A stretch of DNA of 18,255 bases. Origin: an uncultured Mycoplasmatota bacterium (lineage in GTDB: Bacteria > Bacillota_I > Bacilli_A > RF39 > UBA660). The stretch is taken from contig UQOS01000023.1 in assembly GCA_900542735.1 (NCBI GenBank), forward strand, positions 1 to 18,255, given 5' to 3'. Below the pieces are notes generated by a model. It saw nothing but the letters and a program-made list of their open reading frames with translations. It had not been told where the DNA came from and searched no databases. Numbering within the stretch: position 1 is the stretch's first letter; each line of letters starts with the position of its first letter. Shown in pieces: positions 1-5,478 of this stretch. A program made the translations under genes and the position numbers.

Positions 1-19
1 CTATAAGTAAACTCTGTGT

Positions 20-25
20 TATAAT
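20..25 (+). promoter_or_regulatory. -10 box of promoter for small RNA copy 1
   Basis: A perfect TATAAT lies in the same position as in copy 2. The matching -35 would span the left edge of the window; only its last two bases (CT) are visible at positions 1-2. Confidence 0.7.
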
Positions 26-31
26 GTATAC

Positions 32-157
32 AGATGCAAGAAATTGCATACAATAAAAAAGAGATACACTTGATTTTGGTTTGTTAGGTGTTTTCTCTAT
101 TTGTATTTTTTGGGTAGAAAACACCGTTTCAAAGTTGATTCGGTGTTTTCATTTAAG
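32..157 (+). ncRNA. Predicted small RNA, copy 1 (candidate type I antitoxin RNA)
   Basis: The start is inferred about 7 nt after the TATAAT at 20-25. Visible structure: a 5' hairpin with arms ATGCAA (34-39) and TTGCAT (44-49) closed by a GAAA tetraloop; a middle element in which GAGA can pair with TCTC; and a terminator hairpin at 117-150. No reading frame with a ribosome site lies inside. The opposite strand carries only a fragment of the toxin-like frame, so this copy may act in trans on the mRNA made beside copy 2. Function is inferred from layout only. Confidence 0.5.
117..150. terminator. Symmetric terminator hairpin of small RNA copy 1
   Basis: Arms GAAAACACCG (117-126) and CGGTGTTTTC (141-150) pair over 10 bp with a 14-nt loop. 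The T-rich part is partly inside the 3' arm, so release may be imperfect. The sequence can fold on either strand and is identical to 342-375. Confidence 0.75.
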
Positions 158-193
158 TTAATCCTTATTTTTAAGGACTATGATAGTGTATAA
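158..193 (-). pseudogene. Remnant of toxin-like reading frame in copy 1
   Basis: The minus strand reads LYTIIVLKNKD then TAA. This matches the C-terminal end of the frame in copy 2 (LYTIIILKNKD) with one synonymous change (AAT for AAC) and one conservative change (Val for Ile). Homology stops at the upstream side, and the ribosome site and promoter present beside copy 2 are missing. I read it as a deletion relic. Confidence 0.5.
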
Positions 194-221
194 CTGAAAG
201 TAAACGTAAGTAAACAACAAT

Positions 222-250
222 TTGACTATAAGTAAACTCTATGTTATAAT
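222..250 (+). promoter_or_regulatory. Promoter of small RNA copy 2
   Basis: TTGACT (222-227), a 17-bp spacer and TATAAT (245-250) form a near-consensus sigma-A promoter. The spacer contains one of five AAGTAAAC words found in this region. The start site is expected near 257. Confidence 0.85.
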
Positions 251-256
251 GTATAC

Positions 257-380
257 AGATGCAAGAAATTGCATACAATAAAAAAGAGATACACTTGATT
301 TTAGCTTGTTAGGTGTTTTCTCTATTTGTGTTATTGAATGTGAAAACACCGTTTCAAAGTTGATTCGGTGTTTTCATTTA
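257..380 (+). ncRNA. Predicted small RNA, copy 2 (candidate type I antitoxin RNA)
   Basis: The RNA begins near 257 and ends after the hairpin at 342-375. Its parts are a GAAA-capped hairpin at 259-274, a middle element at 286-328, and the terminator. It is convergent with the minus-strand transcript from 563-591, and both use the same hairpin, so their 3' ends would be complementary over at least about 35 nt. This is the arrangement of Fst/par and BsrG/SR4-type type I toxin-antitoxin loci. The middle element recurs in the same sense at the 5' end of the opposing transcript (520-556, minus), as an inverted repeat in DNA. Confidence 0.55.
341..376. terminator. Shared bidirectional terminator
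   Basis: Arms 342-351 and 366-375 (GAAAACACCG / CGGTGTTTTC) form a 10-bp stem, 11 with the flanking T-A pair. It lies between the plus-strand small RNA and the minus-strand toxin-like frame, and can end both transcripts. The T tract is short on both sides. Confidence 0.75.
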
Positions 381-382
381 AG

Positions 383-451
383 TTAATCCTTGTTTTTAAG
401 GATTATGATAGTGTATAACACTATAATTGCAAATGCAATTACTAATTCCAA
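383..451 (-). CDS. Candidate type I toxin peptide (22 codons, TTG start)
   Basis: The minus-strand frame encodes a short, strongly hydrophobic peptide with core LVIAFAIIVLYTIIIL and a charged end KNKD. This is a one-helix plan typical of Fst, BsrG and TxpA-like membrane toxins; I cannot assign it to a named family. Support for the frame comes from copy 1, where the surviving codons differ only by a synonymous and a conservative change. TTG at 451-449 follows AAAGGA at about 9 nt. The strongest ribosome site (AGAGGTG, 498-492), however, serves an ATG at 485-483 in another frame (396-485, 29 codons, less hydrophobic). Loss of one base near 461 would join that ATG to the hydrophobic frame, giving about 33 residues. 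So the toxin may use the internal start, or may be frameshifted. Confidence is low to moderate. Confidence 0.4.
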   Translation of the reverse strand: MELVIAFAIIVLYTIIILKNKD

Positions 452-491
452 AAGAATTAATCCTTTCTATCATTATTAAAATCATAGAAAT

Positions 492-528
492 CACCTCTAT
501 TCTATCATCAATAGATGAACAAATAGAG
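492..528 (-). promoter_or_regulatory. 5' hairpin overlapping the ribosome site of the toxin-like mRNA
   Basis: On the minus strand CTCTATT (528-522) pairs with AATAGAG (501-495), with an inner stem TCATC/GATGA (518-514 with 509-505) and a TATT loop. The outer 3' arm overlaps the Shine-Dalgarno AGAGGTG (498-492). Sequestering the ribosome site in a 5' stem is known for several type I toxin mRNAs; here it is seen only as base-pairing potential. Confidence 0.5.
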
Positions 529-556
529 TAAAACACCTAACTATCTTATGTATCTC
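520..556 (-). repeat. Inverted copy of the small-RNA middle element
   Basis: The minus strand from 556 to 520 (GAGATAC..., TTAGGTGTTTT..., CTCTATTTG) matches the plus strand 286-328 with one internal deletion. Both converging RNAs therefore begin with the same-sense element rather than with complementary ones. Confidence 0.7.
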
Positions 557-562
557 AATAAA

Positions 563-591
563 ATTATATAATAAACTAAAAGTAAACACAA
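563..591 (-). promoter_or_regulatory. Promoter of the minus-strand toxin-like unit
   Basis: Reading the minus strand, TTGTGT (591-586), a 17-bp spacer and TATAAT (568-563) form a good promoter. Transcription would start near 556, exactly at the GAGATAC element. It is divergent from the promoter at 616-644. Confidence 0.7.
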
Positions 592-615
592 GCTAAAATT
601 ATATCTTTTAAGGAA

Positions 616-644
616 TTGTGTTTTTCTATGTTTTATGATATTAT
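616..644 (+). promoter_or_regulatory. Promoter of the 102-residue membrane protein gene
   Basis: TTGTGT (616-621), 17-bp spacer, TATTAT (639-644). The start would fall near 651, giving a leader of about 22 nt that contains the ribosome site AAAGAGGTAAG. Confidence 0.65.
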
Positions 645-673
645 TTTATACATAGTAGAAAGAGGTAAGATTT

Positions 674-982
674 ATGAGTTTTGATGTAGTTTTATTAATA
701 GTATTAATTGTAGCAGGAGTTTGTTTTTTTAGAAGAGTTGATAGTAGTGTTTATTTTATTGCTTCTTTAGATATCTTCTTTAGAATATTAACTTTTATTA
801 AAAATAATTTAGGAGTAGGAGAAATTAGTAGTTTTATTAGTAAATATTTTCCTGAAAGTATTCCTAGTATTATTTATAAATATACAGATGGTGTAGTTAG
901 TACAATATTAATATGGATATATGTTTTAATGTTTGCAATGTTTTTATTTTATACAGTTAGAATTTTATGGAAAAAAAGATAA
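674..982 (+). CDS. Small two-helix membrane protein, unknown function
   Basis: The 102-residue product has an N-terminal hydrophobic segment (about residues 4-18) followed by Arg-Arg, a middle region of mixed polarity (about 27-70), and a second clear membrane helix (about 73-97) ending in the basic tail KKR. There is no cleavable signal peptide and no motif I recognise. Both basic clusters (RR at 20-21 and the KKR end) would favour a cytoplasmic C-terminus. The ATG has a good ribosome site, its own promoter at 616-644 and a terminator at 990-1013, so it looks monocistronic. It sits between the toxin-antitoxin-like locus and a surface protein gene; no functional link to either is visible. Confidence 0.75.
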   Translation: MSFDVVLLIVLIVAGVCFFRRVDSSVYFIASLDIFFRILTFIKNNLGVGEISSFISKYFPESIPSIIYKYTDGVVSTILIWIYVLMFAMFLFYTVRILWKKR

Positions 983-989
983 TATTATC

Positions 990-1013
990 AGTCAACTTAG
1001 GTTGACTTTTATT
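990..1013 (+). terminator. Rho-independent terminator after the small membrane protein
   Basis: AGTCAAC (990-996), loop TTAG, GTTGACT (1001-1007), then TTTATTATT. A compact 7-bp stem with a T-rich tail. Confidence 0.85.
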
Positions 1014-1056
1014 ATTGTATATTGGTTAACTAATTGTATAATAATAAAAAATAGAA

Positions 1057-1085
1057 TTGACACTACATCTTATTGAGTGTAAAAT
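1057..1085 (+). promoter_or_regulatory. Promoter of the exported surface protein gene
   Basis: Perfect TTGACA (1057-1062), 17-bp spacer and TAAAAT (1080-1085). The start near 1092 gives a leader of about 78 nt ending with AGGAGG (1153-1158) 11 nt before the ATG. Confidence 0.8.
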
Positions 1086-1169
1086 GATAATAGGATAAAT
1101 GATACCAAAAAGGTAGTACATAAATTCTAAAAAATAGTAAAGACTAAGCAGTAGGAGGTCTATTTACAA

Positions 1170-2942
1170 ATGAAAAATAAAAAGAAGCAAATAATTATTA
1201 CATTAATAGCTATTATTAGTTTAATAGTAATAACAGTAGGAGTAACTTATGCATTCTTTAATTATGCAAAAGAAGGAACAACAGATAATACGATTCAAAC
1301 AGGAACTATTACATTTTTGTATACAGAAGTAAGTGGAGTAGGAAAAGGAATTTCTTTAACTGAAGCATATCCTGTTAGTGATAGTATAGGTAAAGTTCAA
1401 GTAGGAGAAGGAAAAGTATTTGATTTTAAAGTAACATCAAATATTTCAATGAATTCTAGTATTGGTTATCAAGTAACAGCTAGAAAGAAAACAGGATCTA
1501 CATTAGATGATAGTGCAGTTAAAGTATATCTAACAGAAGTAAATGGTACCGAACAAGAATTATTACTAAGTAAATATTCAGAATTAAGTCAAACTGATAG
1601 AATAGATGCAAATAAATATATTGAAAAAGTATTATATGAAAGTAGAGTACCAGCAAATACAGCTAATTATGAAAAGAATTTTAGATTAAGAATGTGGGTA
1701 TCAGATGATACAGATTTTTCGGATGGTTCTATGAATGATAAAATATTTACACTAACTGTAAATGTCTATGCTGATGGAAAAGTAGTAACTAGTGAAGAAC
1801 AAAATTCTTATAGTAATGCAAATATTAAAAGCGTATCTGTTGATAATACAGAATTAACAAAAGTAATAAATAAAGATTATCAATATGAAACAACATTACC
1901 AGAAGGCACAACCAGTACAACCTTAGATATTGAAACAGAAAACAAATATGCCAGTGTTACAGTTGAAAAGATAGATAGTTTAGCTTATAGTGAAACTACT
2001 TCAAATATAAAAAGATTATCTACTAAAAAAACATTAGACCTAAATTCAGGAGATAATTACTTTAAAGTTACGGTTACCAGTGAAAATAAAGAAACTACTA
2101 ATGAGTATAAGATTAAAATTAGTGTGATTGAATCAGTTTCAATTTTTGGTAAACAATATTCAGTAATACAAAAGGAGCCAACCCTTACTACTTCAAGTAA
2201 TAATACAAATGATGAAAGTGGATTATATGCATCAACTGCTACCAATACAGGTAAACCTACTTACTATTTTAGGGGTAATGTAGAAAATAATTATGTTTCA
2301 TTTGCTGGATTTACATGGAGAATCGTAAGAGTAAATGAAGATGGAACAATCAAAATCGTAATGCAAGATGGAATTAATAGTAATGCTCGTTATAATTTTA
2401 ATTCAAACTATAATAATTATACATATATGTACTATACAAATAGCCAAGCTAAGACTCAACTTGAAAATTGGTATCAAACAAATATAGGAAGTAAGTTAGA
2501 TTTAGCTAAAAATGTAGTTAGTGGAGCTTATTATTGTGAACAAGCAAAAGCAAAACAATCTGATAGTGCTACATCAGGAAGTGCTACAATGACTACTTAT
2601 AATAAATATACTCCAGACTTTAAATGTAGTAGTGATGGAAATGGAAAAGGAGTAGTAAATGTAAGTGTAGGATTACTAAGTTATGATGAAGTAGTCTATG
2701 CCGGTGGTTATTATGGTAAAGAAAATCCTAATTATTATTTACGCAATTACAAGCATTTTTGGACGATGAGCCCCGCCGGATTCCAGAGTTCTTCATATGT
2801 ATGGAATGTACGTAGCACAGGCGACATGAATAAAAATTATACTGGTGATACTAACACATTACGCCCAGCAATAAATTTAAAAACAGATGCTCGTATATCT
2901 TTAGGAGATGGCACCAAAGAAAATCCATTTGTGGTCGAATAA
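1170..2942 (+). CDS. Exported TasA/SipW-type surface protein with cadherin-like and DUF6273-like domains
   Basis: The 590-residue protein starts with a basic stretch and a hydrophobic helix (residues 1-29) ending GVTYAFFNYA, the look of SipW-type signal peptides on TasA-like proteins. Residues about 30-205 are beta-rich and TasA-like. Residues about 216-317 resemble a cadherin-like beta-sandwich domain. From about residue 383 (WRIVRVNEDGTIKIVMQDG) to the end the pattern matches DUF6273-type modules, with YYTNSQAKTQLENWY, WTMSPAG and a closing LRPAINLK...GDGTKENPFVVE. It is probably secreted or wall-associated; ligand unknown. It is monocistronic, between a strong promoter and a terminator. 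A stretch at about 2755-2830 is far richer in G+C than the rest of the gene, suggesting a conserved or exchanged cassette. No sortase motif or SipW peptidase gene is seen here. Family calls are from memory of patterns. Confidence 0.8.
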   Translation: MKNKKKQIIITLIAIISLIVITVGVTYAFFNYAKEGTTDNTIQTGTITFLYTEVSGVGKGISLTEAYPVSDSIGKVQVGEGKVFDFKVTSNISMNSSIGYQVTARKKTGSTLDDSAVKVYLTEVNGTEQELLLSKYSELSQTDRIDANKYIEKVLYESRVPANTANYEKNFRLRMWVSDDTDFSDGSMNDKIFTLTVNVYADGKVVTSEEQNSYSNANIKSVSVDNTELTKVINKDYQYETTLPEGTTSTTLDIETENKYASVTVEKIDSLAYSETTSNIKRLSTKKTLDLNSGDNYFKVTVTSENKETTNEYKIKISVIESVSIFGKQYSVIQKEPTLTTSSNNTNDESGLYASTATNTGKPTYYFRGNVENNYVSFAGFTWRIVRVNEDGTIKIVMQDGINSNARYNFNSNYNNYTYMYYTNSQAKTQLENWYQTNIGSKLDLAKNVVSGAYYCEQAKAKQSDSATSGSATMTTYNKYTPDFKCSSDGNGKGVVNVSVGLLSYDEVVYAGGYYGKENPNYYLRNYKHFWTMSPAGFQSSSYVWNVRSTGDMNKNYTGDTNTLRPAINLKTDARISLGDGTKENPFVVE

Positions 2943-2950
2943 ATTGATAA

Positions 2951-2988
2951 AGAAAGAAATTTTATAGGAATTCTTTCTCTTTTTCTTT
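2951..2988 (+). terminator. Terminator after the surface protein gene
   Basis: AGAAAGAAATT (2951-2961) pairs with AATTCTTTCT (2969-2978) with one bulged A, followed by CTTTTTCTTT. Confidence 0.75.
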
Positions 2989-3014
2989 GCAAGAATTTTA
3001 TTTTATTGTATAAT
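2987..3014 (+). promoter_or_regulatory. Promoter of ftsA-ftsZ
   Basis: TATAAT at 3009-3014, with TTGCAA at 2987-2992 (16-bp spacer) as the best -35. The -35 abuts the T tract of the preceding terminator. The leader of about 25 nt carries AAGGAGG (3030-3036). Confidence 0.6.
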
Positions 3015-3046
3015 GAGTTATAGAATAGTAAGGAGGAAGCTAGTGA

Positions 3047-4294
3047 ATGAAAAAAATATATACTGGTATTGATTTAGGTAGTTTCAGTATTAAGATAGTA
3101 GTATGTGAAGTAGTAAATAATAAATTTCATGTATTAGCTGCTTCTAATACTAGATGTAAGGGTATCAAAAATGGTCTTGTTACAGATATGGAAGAAGCAA
3201 GTATTTACTTAAAAAAAGCAAAAAAAGAAGTAGAAGATATGTTAGGTATTACGATAGATCAGGCAGTAGTAACAGTACCTTCTATTGATAAAGACTTTGA
3301 TATAGTAGAAGGAAAAGTTAATGTAGAAGATGAAAATAAAATGGTATCAGCAACCGATATTAATAATGTTTTCCAAGATGCTGTTTTAGGAAGAGTAAAT
3401 GAAACTAAAGAGTTAATTACCATTACGCCTATCTTTTTTCAAGTCGATGATAAAGAGCCAGTAAAAGATCCTAAAGGTATGGTAGGAGAAAGCTTATTCG
3501 TAAAAGCAGTTATTACTTCGATACCAAAAGAAAATTTTAGAAATACTGTTAATTTATTAAAAAACTGTGGCATTACACCAGTAGATGTTACATATGGCAT
3601 TATGGGAGATTACTACGAAGCAAGAAATATAGATTTTGATAAAAGTGTTTCTGCTATTATTAATATTGGTTACTCAAAGACAGAAGTTTCTATTTTTAAT
3701 AAAGGAATTATGATAAAAGATGAAATGATTGATAGTGGAAGTAAATTAATAGATAAGGATTTATCATATGTCTATAATTTAAAACGCAGTCAAGCAAGGG
3801 TTTTAAAAGAAAACTTTGCTGTTAGTAATACAAGATATTCTGATGTTAATGATACCATCGAATTAACTAATAAAAATGGTGATGATATTACCTTGAATCA
3901 ATTAGAAGTATCAGAAGTAGTAGAAGCAAGATTAGTAGATTTATTAAGACTTGCTAAAAAACAAATTAATATCTTAACAAACCGTGAAATTAGTTATATA
4001 ATAATCACAGGGGGAATAAGTGAACTAGCAGGTTTTGAATATGTAGTAGAGAATGTTTTTGATAGGAGATGTTCTATTTTAGATATAAATACTATGGGAA
4101 TTCGTAGTAATATGTATTCTAGTAGTTATGGAATTGTTAAGTATTTTCATAATAAGCTTGACTTGAGGGGATTATCTTATTCTATGGTAAGTGAAAAAGA
4201 AGCAAATAATTTAATATCAACAAAAGGAAAAACACTAAATAATTCACATGATAATATTATTAGTAAAGTATTTAGTTATTTTTCTGGCGAATAA
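3047..4294 (+). CDS. ftsA: Cell division protein FtsA
   Basis: FtsA is an actin-like ATPase that anchors FtsZ filaments to the membrane and recruits the divisome. The 415 residues begin with the actin-fold phosphate-1 motif GIDLGSFSIKIVV, continue through an inserted 1C region (about residues 85-170, with ESLFVKAVITSIPKE) and contain the second phosphate/adenosine motif IIITGGISELAGF near residues 323-335. The last residues (ISKVFSYFSGE) look like the short amphipathic helix that FtsA uses for membrane attachment. Length is normal. The ATG at 3047 has AAGGAGG at 11 nt. The TAA stop overlaps the ribosome site of ftsZ, so the two are translationally close. Upstream cell-wall genes often found here in Bacilli (murC, ftsQ) are absent; a surface protein gene takes that place. 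Confidence 0.95.
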   Translation: MKKIYTGIDLGSFSIKIVVCEVVNNKFHVLAASNTRCKGIKNGLVTDMEEASIYLKKAKKEVEDMLGITIDQAVVTVPSIDKDFDIVEGKVNVEDENKMVSATDINNVFQDAVLGRVNETKELITITPIFFQVDDKEPVKDPKGMVGESLFVKAVITSIPKENFRNTVNLLKNCGITPVDVTYGIMGDYYEARNIDFDKSVSAIINIGYSKTEVSIFNKGIMIKDEMIDSGSKLIDKDLSYVYNLKRSQARVLKENFAVSNTRYSDVNDTIELTNKNGDDITLNQLEVSEVVEARLVDLLRLAKKQINILTNREISYIIITGGISELAGFEYVVENVFDRRCSILDINTMGIRSNMYSSSYGIVKYFHNKLDLRGLSYSMVSEKEANNLISTKGKTLNNSHDNIISKVFSYFSGE

Positions 4295-4305
4295 GGAGGA
4301 TGTAT

Positions 4306-5403
4306 ATGTTTAATAGTTTAGAAATGGACCAACTTGCTAAAATAAAAGTAATAGGTGTTGGTGGAGCAGGATGTAACGCTGTAAATAGAATGATTGAATC
4401 AGGAGTAAAGGGAGTAGAATTTATTGTTGCAAATACAGATTTGCAAGTGTTAAATAATTCAAAAGCAGATGTAAAGATTCAAATTGGAACTAATCTTACA
4501 GATGGACTTGGTGCAGGAGCTAATCCAGATGTAGGAAGAGAAGCTGCAGTTGAGAGTAAAAAAGAAATAGAAGATGCCTTAAGTGGAGCAGATATGATTT
4601 TCGTAACTTGTGGTATGGGTGGAGGAACTGGTACTGGTGCTTCTCCTGTTATTGCTGAAATTGCGCAAACACTTGGTGCATTAACAGTAGCAATCGTTAC
4701 AAAACCATTTGGCTTTGAAGGAAAACGTAGAATGGAAAATGCTTTACGAGGTTTAGATGAATTAAAAAAACATGTAGATACCTTAATCGTTATTCCAAAT
4801 GATCGTTTAAGAGAAATTATTGATAAAACTACTCCAATGCTAGAAGCGTTTAAAGAAGTAGATAATGTATTACGCCGTGGTGTTCAATCTATTTCTGACT
4901 TAATCGCTGTGGTTGGACTTGTAAACCTAGACTTTGCTGATGTAAAAGCAGTAATGCAAAATTCAGGAAAAGCAATCATTGGTATCGGTATTGGTATGGG
5001 TGAAGATAGAGCAGTAGAAGCTGCCCAACAAGCTGTTTCTTCTCCACTTCTTGAGACAAGTATTCAAGGAGCAACCAATGCTATTATCAATGTAACAGGT
5101 GGCGTAAATTTAACTTTATTTGAAGCAGAACAAGCTGCTGAAGTAGTAAGAGCTGCATCTAATACAGATATCAATACTATATTTGGTTCTGTTATCAATG
5201 AAAATTTAACAGATGAAGTTATCGTTACCGTAATCGCTACTGGTTTTGATAAAAACGAAAAAACAAAAGAACCTCTTTATAATAATGTTCAAAATGGTGC
5301 TAGAAGAAGTGCTCCTCGTGAAATTGAAGTCATGGATGATGACTTTGATGATGATGGGGACGATGATGATTTCCCAATTTTCTTACAAAATAAAAACTTT
5401 TAA
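4306..5403 (+). CDS. ftsZ: Cell division GTPase FtsZ
   Basis: FtsZ is a tubulin-like GTPase that forms the division ring. I chose the ATG at 4306 (MFNSLEMDQ, 365 residues): an in-frame ATG at 4300 is only 1 nt from AAGGAGG (4293-4299), while 4306 has a normal 6-nt spacing. Motifs in order: IKVIGVGGAGCNAVNRM, NTDLQVL, the GTP-binding signature GGGTGTG at residues 105-111, and the T7 loop region NLDFADVK. The C-terminal linker is short and extremely acidic, with about ten Asp in a run broken by Phe and Gly, and ends at once in FPIFLQNKNF. That matches the C-terminal peptide that binds FtsA (compare IPTFLRNR in Bacillus). A terminator follows directly, so ftsA-ftsZ form a two-gene unit. Confidence 0.96.
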   Translation: MFNSLEMDQLAKIKVIGVGGAGCNAVNRMIESGVKGVEFIVANTDLQVLNNSKADVKIQIGTNLTDGLGAGANPDVGREAAVESKKEIEDALSGADMIFVTCGMGGGTGTGASPVIAEIAQTLGALTVAIVTKPFGFEGKRRMENALRGLDELKKHVDTLIVIPNDRLREIIDKTTPMLEAFKEVDNVLRRGVQSISDLIAVVGLVNLDFADVKAVMQNSGKAIIGIGIGMGEDRAVEAAQQAVSSPLLETSIQGATNAIINVTGGVNLTLFEAEQAAEVVRAASNTDINTIFGSVINENLTDEVIVTVIATGFDKNEKTKEPLYNNVQNGARRSAPREIEVMDDDFDDDGDDDDFPIFLQNKNF

Positions 5404-5432
5404 AAGAAAGAATCCGTTCTTTCTTTTTTCTT
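5403..5432 (+). terminator. Terminator after ftsZ
   Basis: AAAGAAAGAA (5403-5412), loop TCCG, TTCTTTCTTT (5417-5426), then a long T/C tract. It begins on the last base of the ftsZ stop codon. Confidence 0.85.
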
Positions 5433-5439
5433 TTTCTTG

Positions 5440-5448
5440 TGGTATAAT
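5440..5448 (+). promoter_or_regulatory. Extended -10 promoter of mtaB
   Basis: TGG-TATAAT (5440-5448) is an extended -10. A -35 at the right distance would lie in the T tract of the ftsZ terminator and is weak. Start near 5455; the leader contains AGGGGTGA before the ATG at 5479. Confidence 0.65.
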
Positions 5449-5478
5449 TTAGCTACTTTGTGTAGTAGGGGTGAAAAA

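Larger units (their letters stand above)
1..194 (+). repeat. Direct repeat, copy 1 of a duplicated small-RNA unit
   Basis: This unit is repeated at constant offset (+225) as 226-419, with no length change. Substitutions cluster in the linker around 104-116; the 5' hairpin and the terminator hairpin are identical in both copies. The window begins two bases inside the expected -35 box, so the true repeat probably starts outside it. Copy 1 ends where the toxin-like frame on the opposite strand is cut off, and is followed by sequence resembling the region upstream of the minus-strand promoter near 575-590. It therefore looks like a full locus that lost its middle. Confidence 0.9.
226..419 (+). 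repeat. Direct repeat, copy 2 of the duplicated small-RNA unit
   Basis: Second copy of the 194-nt unit. It continues into an apparently complete convergent minus-strand unit (383-591), which copy 1 lacks. The identity of the terminator arms and loop, compared with the divergent linker, suggests that the RNA ends are under constraint. Confidence 0.9.

Noticed and set aside
1..419. Tandem repeats suggesting a CRISPR array
   Set aside because: Only two long copies (194 nt) with internal promoters and terminators and one 31-nt gap; there are no short repeats with regular spacers and no cas genes.
396..485. 29-codon frame from ATG 485 as the toxin
   Set aside because: It has the best ribosome site but a mixed, not strongly hydrophobic sequence, and copy 1 preserves the other frame. 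Kept only as an alternative.
2057..2245. Antisense open frames inside genes (also 6979-7185, 10104-10328, 13575-13832, 15781-15987)
   Set aside because: They lie opposite well-supported genes, lack ribosome sites, and have no recognisable domains.
4300..4305. FtsZ start at ATG 4300
   Set aside because: It lies 1 nt after AAGGAGG, too close; ATG 4306 has normal spacing.
5246..5452. 68-codon frame overlapping the ftsZ 3' end
   Set aside because: It is another frame of the Asp-rich ftsZ tail, gives a Met/Lys-rich low-complexity product and has no ribosome site.
5437..5478. Longer mtaB start
   Set aside because: It would overlap the -10 box and has no ribosome site; ATG 5479 has AGGGGTGA and starts with the conserved KVGIYTLGCKVN.
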